Assembly (NCBI GenBank): GCA_001179505.1
Contig: CDMY01000507.1
Span: forward strand, 6,227-31,979
Origin: Vitrella brassicaformis
Taxonomy: Eukaryota > Sar > Vitrellaceae
Reading direction: 5' to 3'
DNA length: 25,753 nucleotides
The notes under the pieces: model-generated
Databases searched by the model: none
The model's input: only the letters and a program-made list of their open reading frames with translations
What the model was told of the DNA's origin: nothing
In this document: positions 7,381 to 16,125 of the stretch, one piece after another
How positions within the stretch are numbered: position 1 is the first letter of the stretch
How the letters are laid out: each line of letters opens with the position of its first letter
Translations under genes and position numbers: made by a program

Positions 7381-10223
7381 ATGAGATCAGCCTCATCGGA
7401 TGCTGCTTCTCAGGCCTCGCCGGAGGTGAAATCAAGCCCAGCCCTCACTCGACCATTCATTCATTCGTTCATTTATTCGTCTCATCAGTTGATGTACTGC
7501 CGTAGCCCTCGTTACCGGGAGGGCACTCGTGTGCTCATGGTGTCGGCCAAGCGGGAGAAGGGCAGACAGCAGTGGGTCAAGGCGGATGTGTATCGCATCA
7601 GGGAGACCAGTGGGGCGATGGGACTGCGGATGCGGGAAGTCGGCGGCCTCCATGAGGAGTTTTACATGGTGGTCATTAAGGAGAGCAAGACATCACCACA
7701 TGCCCAACAGGTGGGTGCTTCCACCACAACGACAAACGTATGGATGGGTCGAGCAACTCTCTGCGTGTGTACGTGTGTGTATGTGGGCTGGGCTGGGCTG
7801 TGTGTGCAGGAGTATGAGGGATTCCGGTGGGTTGGCAAGAAACCGGTGCATCAGGATCACGGCAGCACGGTACACACAACCACACATCAGACACGAATAC
7901 CACACCTCTCATGCCGCCTGATCTCCCTTTGTTGCTGTGCAGGAGTGCTATGAGGTGACGATACGCAGGAGCTGGAAGGCCAAGGAGAGCGACGGGCAGC
8001 AGATCTCTCTGTCCAAGGGCACCAGGGTGCGCATCCGCGAGCGCCACAGCTCGGGATGGACCCTGGGTCAGGTCGTCAAGCCAGACGACACTGTCGACGA
8101 CGGACCTCAAGGATTCGGCTGGTTCCCCGACAAGCTCACCCACCTTCGCCCCACACCCGCCATGACGACGCCAGCAAACAAGAAACAACAGACACGGCAG
8201 GTAGAGCAGATGCACACAACACAACACAACACAACACAGCACAGCACAGGGCATGGTGTGATGTCACCCCCTCCTTTGCTTTTGTTTCTGTTTAGGTCCC
8301 TGATGAGTTCAGCGACGACCACCTAGCCTCCGTGTTCAGCTTCATGGCCCCTCGTGAGCTGTCGACACTCTTCTCACCCCGCTGCCCCATCCGCACTCCA
8401 ACGCTTCACCAGCAGACCCACGTCACAATCGACTGCAGCACGGATGCCGACCACCGTTTCTGGAGCAAGACGACCAGCAGAGGGGCATTCCAGCTGGGCA
8501 AGCTGCTCGTCACCCTGACAGCGGTCAGCATCGTGCAGTCGCGCGACGATAGGTGGTGGTGTCTGGACAAGCTGATGGCTTTGGTGGAGGGGCACGCGGC
8601 GGGGCGTCAGCAGATGGCTGAGGGCAGTCTGGAGACCATCGTATTCACCACAGCCAGGAGACAGACTGCGCGCCGCCCGGCGCCCCTTCCATGCCTCCCG
8701 ACCCCTCATTTCCTCCCCTCAACCCCGACACTCCCAGCCCTCAAGAGTGTCACAGGAGCCGCCAGAGAGCACCGTTTGCTGGCCGGTAGGGGTGGCTGAT
8801 GGCTGCGCTCGAGACGGTCGAGCAGGAGGAGTGGGATGCAGATGTGCTGGGGCGATTCATCAGCTCCTCACGCTCGTTGAAGCACGTCGGGGGGGCTCGG
8901 AGGGACGAGGCGTGGGCGACGGCCTTTGAGCAGATGCATGCGGGGTCCCTGAGACAGCTGCAGAGCATCGGGGTGGTCAAGCTCAACAGCCATCTCGGGA
9001 TCCAGCGGCTCCAGGTACCCATCACACACACTCACATGTTGGGCAGGCCCCATTGTGCACGGGTGGTACCTGTCATGTCCTTTTGTTTGCTTTTAGGTTG
9101 CACTCACCTCGCGTGGCTGTGTGAAGTCCCTCAACAGACTCGAGGTTCAGATTCCAGGGGTCCTCTTCGACGGTGACATTGGCGACCTGCTGGCAATGGA
9201 CACCCTGATCGACTCGTGCTGTGAGTCGCCCGACGTGGTGCGCACTCGGGGGAGGCTCTGCAGCTTCGAGCTGTCCCACTTCTACTCTGACGACTTCCCC
9301 GCTCACGCATCCCCCTTTTTCAAGACAGCCATCAAGACGGCGGCGTGCTGCGCAGACGAGGTGATCTACACGATAGGCCCGAATGACTTCACCCACCCCA
9401 TTGACACCCCCAGCGAGGCGGCCATCGAGATCGCATCGAGTCTCTCATTCGACAAGGTGGAGCTCGTGAGGGTCGACAATGCCATTTTCTTCGCCCTCCC
9501 TGCCGGCACCGGCTCGCCGGTCCCTGACATCATCAACCACCTGCCGCACTTCCCAAGGGCAAGAGTGCTGCATGTCAACGGCCGTCTGGGCGGCGCTGCG
9601 GGCCGGCTGCTGGCGCAGAAGATGCCCATGGAGGTGGTGAAGGTGGCGTTCGGCAGACATGTGATTGCAGAGGACAGGAGGGGCGTGCTGGAGGCGCTGG
9701 GGGCGCGGAGGCAGATGGCCAAGGTCTGTGTGGGTGAAGATCCGTGGGGTGCGGTCGACCCCTTTGACGGCTGGGGGTCGAATAGCCTCCCAGCGATTCA
9801 CGAGATGTTCTTATCAGGTATGCGGGAGTATGGTGAGTGCAGGAAGGTGCTTGTTGGTCCATTTTGTATGTGCATCCGCTTTGTCTATGTGTCGTCATTC
9901 AGTGCCCAATGGGTTGGGGGATGCTGCTGCCGCCAACCTCATCCACGAAGGCCTGTCGACTCTGCTCAACGGTGGCATGCGGGGCCTGAGACGTGTGGAG
10001 GTGCGGGTGCGGCTGGGAGTGCATGACGCCCTTGGCGATGCCATTCAGCATGGCACGAGCATCGGCGACTTCACCATCCAGCATCGGCGCAGTGGCAACT
10101 CGTGGCTCTTGACGGGTGAGATGGAATTTCACTTCAATATACGTGTGTGTGCGTGTGTGTGTGTTGTGTGTGTGGTCAGGCTGTCTGTCGAGTCACACAC
10201 AAGACAACAAGACATCACCATGA
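7381..10223 (+). CDS. SH3-domain protein with F-box-like segment
   Basis: Proposed exons: 7381-7425, 7489-7710, 7810-7869, 7943-8200, 8296 to about 8784, 8826-9014, 9097-9817, 9903-10115, 10180-10223. Exon 4 (YEVTIRRSW...ISLSKGTRVRIRER, GWTLGQVV, GWFPDKLTHLRP) has the SH3 order: hydrophobic start, central Trp motif GWTLG, and GWFP near the end. Such domains bind proline-rich ligands. Exon 5 opens DEFSDDHLASVFSFMAPREL, which resembles an F-box (LPDE..L..IF.FL...EL), suggesting an ubiquitin-ligase adaptor; this is weaker. The next 400 residues contain repeated hydrophobic/charged patterns and no named domain. The exon 5-6 junction (39-nt intron at 8785-8825) needs a frame change in the Pro-rich end of exon 5, and the last short exon is tentative. 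A 5' exon at 7238 may exist. Confidence 0.65.
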
Positions 10224-10670
10224 AGAAGGTGTGCCTTCGCCATGGCTGGTGTGGTGGGGTTTCTGCTGACATCTGTCTGTGTTGTGCCACACATTGCGGC
10301 AACTGGCTTGGTTGAGTGTCTTCACTACACGCCCATCCATCCATCCATCCATCCATCCAAGCCCTCACACGTGCGTGTGCTGTACACAAAGAGTGGACGT
10401 ATGGACGAGAGGGAGAGAGAGGATGCTCTGTGTGTTGATGATACGTGTGTGTGTGTTGGAACCTGCCCCCTGGTTTGCTCCCTCCCTCGTCAGACAGTCC
10501 TCACTCTCACTGCCAATAAAACCAGTGAGGAGACCCACATGCAGCGGGATCAGACACTCAGCTTGTGGGCTGCCCAATTCTTTTGGAGGGACGTCGCAGG
10601 CCAGCCACGGAGTGACCAAATGGACTGCTCGATGGACTGATGAAAAGACGCATTCATGGACGTATGTACA
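10224..10670. other. Spacer with simple repeats
   Basis: Contains (ATCC)n at about 10333-10360, (GA)n at 10409-10420 and TG tracts. No exon or RNA gene seen. It separates the convergent 3' ends of the SH3 gene and the STK19-like gene. Confidence 0.6.
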
Positions 10671-10674
10671 GCCA

Positions 10675-11150
10675 ATGTCACTCATGAATTGTCCACTCAC
10701 ACGTCCACTGGCAGCCACACGGCTGACACACTCAGTCAGGGGTCAGGCCCAGGTCATTTGTCTGTTCTGAACCTCTCCCGCCAGCCGCAGCAAATCGCCA
10801 GACGTCGTCGGACTGATCTCAAAGACACGCACACACACACAAACAGAGACAGACAGACAGACAGACAGACAGAGACACAGACGTTGACCCATGTCGGCGG
10901 GCACGTTGACGGGTGCGTGCCCCCCTCCCCACGGCAGCTCACATTCTGTGTAGGGTCCCTCTGCCGACCAGGTCCTGAATGTGGAATGCCATGCCGAGCT
11001 GCGACTGCTTTAAGGGCTTCTGACGCACCTCAAGCTCCAATATCTCCTTGAACCGACATCTGCACGCCCAAACAGATGATGATCACATTCCCCCGTGAGT
11101 GCCCGTGCGTGTGATGTTGGTTGTCTGCGTGTGTCCACACCTTCTGAATC
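10675..11150 (-). repeat. Duplicated 3' segment of the STK19-like gene, copy B (in the intact gene)
   Basis: Partner of 6240-6760. It includes the last exon (10939-11059), its intron and about 260 bp of 3' flank with (CACA)n and (GACA)n at about 10830-10873. Confidence 0.85.
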
Positions 11151-11902
11151 GTGTGAGCAGCTCATTTCGTCCCTTGGTCAGCCACCCTACGAACGCCCCC
11201 AACCTGGGCAGTGTCCACCCGTATTTGGTGCTGTCGACAGCCTTCAGGAAGCCCAGACGGAACAGCAAAGACACGACCGCATCCACTTTGTCGCCGTGGG
11301 CATCACCCAGGAACTCCTCCAGGAGTGAGTGCATGTCGTCCTTGGCGATGTTGAAGTGACTGTGGAAGCGAAATACGCGCTCGTCCAGCCAGGTGGCCAA
11401 CTGCTCAAATGACGCGGCATCGAGGGGCGGCGGGGGTGAGGACGCCAGCTGCCTGTAGGCCTGAAATTGACTCCTCATGGCCGCCAGCAGGTCTTGAGTA
11501 AAAACGACGGCCATGTCGCCCTCAGACAACGGCAGCCGGATCTGGCGCAGCTCGGCCCTTGACAGCATCACCTCAATCTCTGCGGAAACGACCTCAGACC
11601 ACATCAGATGCAGAAATCCATATGTCCCCATCCCACGTCAGCCGCTCACCTCTGTCAGTCTGTGTCTTGTCGGCATCTCCCATGGCGTACAGCTGGTGAC
11701 GCAGCAGGACCGGCACACAGAAGCCGCACTGCTGAGGGAACTGCGCCCGCAGCACGAGCAGTGCTTGGAATGTGCGGCAGGGCGGCGAGATCTTGGGATG
11801 GATGGGCGGCAGGGATGAGGCGAGAGCAGCCGCTGACGCACCGTCATCGTTGATGCCGTCACATTGCTCACCCGAATCAGCTATCCAAACAAACCAGATC
11901 AT
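10939..11902 (-). CDS. STK19: STK19-like winged-helix protein
   Basis: Exons on the minus strand are 11902-11650, 11579-11141 and 11059-10939. Splicing keeps frame throughout and gives 270 residues. It resembles metazoan STK19 along its length: VLLRHQLY (65-72), ELRQIRL and FTQDLL (111-116), a C-terminal block with GFLKAVD, KGRNELL, a basic RRCRFKE and LGMAFHIQDLVG ending in the carboxyl region. Despite its name, STK19 is not a typical kinase. It is a nuclear winged-helix DNA-binding protein linked to transcription-coupled repair, and no kinase motifs are visible here. The protein lacks the long N-terminal extension of the human form. Start ATG 11902 is the first in frame; a 5' extension is possible. 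It shares a 285-bp upstream region with the Sfi1-like gene, and its 3' end is duplicated at 6240-6760. Confidence 0.78.
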
Positions 11903-12187
11903 CAGATCTTCCGTGGACCAGTTCTTTTCGTTTATTCGCTGCCCATCTTTCTATACCTGAAGCGCTCATCGTTCACCTTTCCCTTCGCTGCACTTCCACA
12001 TTCGTCGGCATGTGAGCTTCAAGCTCGCAATTTCAGCGATAATCATCCTTCCTCCGCACCACCACCAGCACCACCAACAAGTAGCAGTGACAGCAGCAGC
12101 AGCGAAGGCAGCAGAAGGCAGCCACACCGCACCCCACCCCACTCCGACACACAGGACGCCTGAGGCGGACGTCACGACGAGGGCGCC
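11903..12187. promoter_or_regulatory. Divergent promoter region, STK19-like / Sfi1-like
   Basis: The 285 bp between two start codons on opposite strands must hold both 5' leaders and promoters. It contains a pyrimidine-rich stretch (11925-12000) and CAC/CAG triplet runs (12055-12120) and no clear TATA box. An open frame from 12012 enters the Sfi1-like gene but is best read as leader. Confidence 0.5.
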
Positions 12188-15100
12188 ATGGAGGACGAGG
12201 TGCGTGCAGAAGGCATGCAATGGACTGCACTCACCTTCGTTTCTTGACGATGAATGCGGATTGGTTTTCTCTCTTTGCCTGCAGGCCGCCAGCATGGCGG
12301 TGTTGGCGCACGTGCGGGAGGGCTGCAGCAGGGAGCGGCGGTACCTGCTGCAGCTCTCCACCTCACCCCGCCACCACAACGGCCCTGCCACAGCTGTCAG
12401 AGTGCGCGCCGCCCCGCCCAGTACCCAAGCTGGCCCAGACCAGTGCGACGACTATCGCATACTCAGCGAGGGCGGCGCCACGGCCGCGGCGGGGCCGAAC
12501 GATGAGGTGGGGGTGGTGGTGATTGCGCCGCTGCTCGAGGGGACGGGAGAGGAGATGCGGCGGGCGGCCAAGATGAGGAGGGAGCTGGGGTCGGCGGAGG
12601 CGATGATGAGGGCAGACGACGCCGTCCAGCCCGACGATCGCCGCCTGGATGTCACCGGCTTCGACCGGTATGACAAGCTGGCGCGGCTGACGCACCTCGA
12701 GGGCGGGCGGCTCGTCACCACCTATGCCTTCGTCGTAGGCGAGGAGCTCCTCAAGGGGGTGCGGAACGCCACAGGTACCTAGGCACACAGACAGAGCCCA
12801 GCCAGCCCACCACAATACATGCGAAAAGCAGGTTGTGTTAGGTTGATCCATGCCATGGATCCATGCGCTGGTGTCTGTCTGTGTGTGTGTGTGGGTATGA
12901 TCTGATCCAGTTTGCGAGCAGCGGTATCGTGAGAAGCAGATGCGTATGCGTCGTGTGTTGTTCGACGCGTGGCGGAAGTGGGCAGCCGAGAGGTCTTCCG
13001 CCAGGGACCAGGGGGCCCGGGACATGTGCCGCCGACGCTCACACACCCTCGGCTCCTCAGCCCTCCTACAATGGCACACCTGGACACAATCCAGACGCCT
13101 GACGCGACACCGGCTGCGCCAGTGGGAGGAGACCTTGGCGGCCACACGCCTGCATGAGGGCCTGGTGAGGTGGCACCACTACGCCATGCTGCGGCGGGCT
13201 GCGCGTCGTGTGTCTGAGGCGGTGGTCATGTCGGTGCGGGGACAACGGTTGCGGGACGCCATACACAAATGGGCACAGTGGACCGGTGAGTGAGTGAGAG
13301 GGACTGAGGGAGGGAGGGAGGGAGGGAGGGGAAGGTAGGCTTACCTTCGTTCACATACATGTGTCGTCTTGTTTTGTGTCGTCTTGTCTGTCTGTCTATG
13401 GCATACAGTCCATCGCAGGGGCACCATGGACACGCGGGGCGAGCCGGGGGAGGTGGAGGGGGCCAGGGTGGTCGCCGGGCAGGTGACGGAGGAGCCACGG
13501 CAGGACCGTCAGCTGGAGCGGTCGGAGGGGCCCGTGATTAGGACGGGTGCGTTCGTTGCGGAGCGGCCCGACATCGGCATGGGGAGGAAGGTGGAGCGAC
13601 CCATAGAGGACCACCGCAGCAGCATCCAGTCCACACCCGGACCAGACGGATCATCCACCCAGACCGAGGCCGACCGACACAAACGCGCTGGCCTTGGTGC
13701 AGGCGCCGCCATCTCGGCCCCCACAGCCCCGCGTGTGGAGCTCGATGACGCCCCCCTTCCCGGCCAGACCNNNNNNNNNNNNNNNNNNNNNNNNNNNNNN
13801 NNNNNNNNNNNNNNNNNNNNNNNNNNNNNNNNNNNNNNNNNNNNNNNNNNNNNNNNNNNNNNNNNNNNNNNNNNNNNNNNNNNNNNNNNNNNNNNNNNNN
13901 NNNNNNNNNNNNNNNNNNNNNNNNNNNNNNNNNNNNNNNNNNNNNNNNNNNNNNNNNNNNNNNNNNNNNNNNNNNNNNNNNNNNNNNNNNNNNNNNNNNN
14001 NNNNNNNNNNNNNNNNNNNNNNNNNNNNNNNNNNNNNNNNNNNNNNNNNNNNNNNNNNNNNNNNNNNNNNGAGGGGGGGAGGGGGAGGGGGAGGGGGACG
14101 ACACGCCCCCCTCACCACCACTCAGGGCCCTCACTGACGTGCAGGCCTATCTGCGGCTGCATCTCGACGCGTTCACGGCTTCCAACCGCTCACCGCCCTC
14201 ACCCATTCCTGAGGGGGAAACCGCTGAACAACCGATGCAGACACAGATGCGGGCCAAGGGACGAGGCGCTGGGGGTGAGCTGTACACCTCTTCACGCGCC
14301 GAGACCGTCTACACCACACCGCGCAACGGCCCCATCGAGCCCAACAGCCCCCGGCAGCAGCAGCACCAGCAGCAGCAGCAGCAGCAGCCGACCAGGGCAA
14401 GAAGGAAGAGCCCATCGTTTGTGTCGCTGGAGGAGCAGGGCGAGCTGGAGCCGTCGGGTGAGCGCCGTTTGTGGGGCGCCGACCGGTCACCTGGCCCGTT
14501 GGTGGTGTCCATGGAGGCAGAGGAGGGCGACAAGGCCAACGGCGCCAAAGTCGTGTGGGAGGAGGAAGGTACGAGACCTACACACACACACACGTGGCAT
14601 GGCGGAGGTCATTCTCATCTCTTGTCGCCTTCTCATGGCTGTCACACGTGTGTGTGTGCAGGTGGTCGTCGTGGGTTCGTGTCAGGCCGCGGAAGTGCCG
14701 TCTCCGCGCTGCAGATGCCGGGCCGCATGCCCCCTCCTACCATCTCGCAGCAGCCGACACCCGAAGGCCAGCCCCACTACGAGCGAGACCCTCAGCCGCC
14801 GCCCTATGTCCCCTTTCCAGCCACTGCACCATTCGGCCTGCAACCGGCGGCATCAGTGCAGACCTACCGCGCCCCCGGTGAGGGCCGGCAGGAGGCAGAG
14901 GTGGTCAATGGCGCGGCAGCGGCTGCGAAAGGCACCACGAGGCGCAAGAGGGACAAGGCCGCCAGGCAGGAGGGACAGACGCGGGCGGCAGCCGCGGCCA
15001 GACAGGAGGCCCAGAAGGCCCGCGTGGTGCGGAATAAGCTGCGTGAGGAGCTGGCGGCATGGGAGGCGGCGCAGGGGCGGGGCGGGGCGACTGACCAGCG

Positions 15101-15512
15101 GGTGGGTATGACGCACAACGCAGCCGAGCGAGCTAGAATTCTCTATGGTGTCCATCCATGTGACAGTCACACATGTGTGTGTTGTATGTGTGTGGTCTGT
15201 CAGCCCCCGCCACCATCTGCACCTCCACAGCCCCAGGCCGCACCACCACCACCACCACCAGCACCACAGCCACCCCTGTGTGCCCCACACCCGCCCGTGA
15301 CACTGTACCAGCAGCTGCCATTCCCGCCGCCGCCGCCATACATAGCGTTCCCGCACATCATGCCAGCCCCCATCATGCCCGCACACATGATGCCACCCCA
15401 CCACCAGCGGCAGCCGTGGGTGGCCCTGCCTAAACGAGAATCCGACGAATTCGCGAGGCAGGGGGGGTATGCGGGGTGGGTGGGGCGGCTCTTTTCCTGC
15501 TGCCGCCGTTGA
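12188..15512 (+). CDS. Large protein with Sfi1-type (centrin-binding) repeats
   Basis: Exons: 12188-12199, 12285-12774, 12911-13285, 13409-14568 (with the N gap), 14662-15101, 15204-15512. All junctions hold frame on each side of the gap. Exon 3 is Arg/Trp-rich with FDAWRKWA, LLQWHTWT, VRWHHYAM and IHKWAQWT. The leading Trp residues are at 188, 222, 255 and 288, spaced 34, 33 and 33, which matches Sfi1 repeats: long helices that bind centrin at centrosomes or basal bodies. The N-terminal part includes LTHLEGGRLVTTYAFVVGEE, related to the module protein at 2.7-4.1 kb. The C-terminal half has polyQ (14355-14390), a charged Ala/Arg/Glu coiled-coil-like stretch (14880-15095), a Pro/Met-rich run, and ends GRLFSCCRR, where the Cys pair could be lipidated. 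Only four repeats are seen; classical Sfi1 has about twenty. Most of exon 5 is copied at 18461-18670. Confidence 0.65.
13305..13330 (+). repeat. (GGGA)n tract in an intron
   Basis: Repeated AGGG/GGGA units at the 5' end of the 13286-13408 intron. Confidence 0.8.
13771..14070. other. Assembly gap (300 N) inside a coding exon
   Basis: Exactly 300 N, probably a placeholder of unknown true length. Sequence right of the gap is a near-pure (GGGGGA)n run (14071-14097), a likely cause of the failed assembly. Both flanks are open in the same gene, but the missing length and frame cannot be known. Confidence 0.95.
14669..14880 (+). repeat. Duplicated exon segment, source copy (partner 18461-18670)
   Basis: GGGTTCGTGTCAGGCC, GTCTCCGCGCTGCAGATGCC, CAGCAGCCGACACCCGA and CACTGCACCATTCGGCCT are shared in order with 18461-18670. 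Here the frame is continuous with the Sfi1-like gene. Confidence 0.85.
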
Positions 15513-15632
15513 GGGCGGCGGGGGAGGGTTCTTTTGGCCCGCCGACAGATGGCGGGCGGGAGGGGGGGGGGCCTCTGTGCACGTCTCTGTGCATATGGTT
15601 GGTTTTGTGTCCTGACTTAGTTGGACTAAGTG
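15513..15632. other. Short spacer after the Sfi1-like stop
   Basis: G-rich, with no exon or signal recognised. The next coding block begins in frame near 15633 without a visible start codon. Confidence 0.4.
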
Positions 15633-16119
15633 GGGTGGGAGGGGGGCGACCTGGAGGCGGTACCTGCTGCGGCTGCGGCTGCTGCAGCTGCAGCTGTGCC
15701 ACTGGAGGAAACCAAGATCGAACGACCCGCCACAGAAGAAGCGCCTCAGGTAACACTACAACACCAACACACCAACAGACAAACAGACCACGTATGTACC
15801 ATGCCATGTGTGTCTCCCATCTGGGGTCATTCTCTCACAGGAGGGTGCTGCGACCAAGGCCGAGGGGGTCAAGAATGCCACACACGAGGGGGAGGGTGGC
15901 GTGGAGTTGCCGACTGAGGAGCAGAGCGAGATGCAGGTGCATGGGGTCATCGAACAGGCCCTAGAGGAGCTGGTGGAGCCCACCAAACACGAGGAGGAGG
16001 CCGCCCGAGAGGCCGCCATAGCCAGGAAGGCTACCACTGCCACCGGCGGGCAGGGCGGCGCTAGGATGCGCGACAGGGCCGACGGCGACCGTCAGGCCGT
16101 CATGGTGGGTGTGCTGTAG
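15633..16119 (+). CDS. Acidic helix module, copy 2 (frame intact)
   Basis: Exon 15633-15749 is Ala-rich, then EETKIERPATEEAPQ. Exon 15841-16104 joins in phase 0 and reads EGAATKAEGVKN, EQSEMQVHGVIEQALEELVE, HEEEAAREAAIARKA, then a Gly/Arg/Asp-rich end. Reading through the possible donor at 16105 gives a stop at 16117-16119. The Glu-rich helix is almost identical to that at 890-980, where the frame is broken. No ATG fits in the first exon, so a 5' exon is missing or this is a fragment. Family unknown. It may be the 5' part of the following 16.1-18.2 kb block. Confidence 0.4.
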
Positions 16120-16125
16120 ACGGTC

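Noticed and set aside
10333-10360. Regular ATCC units considered as a CRISPR-like or minisatellite array
   Set aside because: Four-base microsatellite with no spacers; CRISPR is also out of place in eukaryotic DNA.
12012-12187. Open frame upstream of the Sfi1-like start that continues through its first intron
   Set aside because: CAC/CAG triplet runs explain its openness; the short exon ATG 12188 to 12199 plus a good GT-AG intron joins exon 2 in phase.
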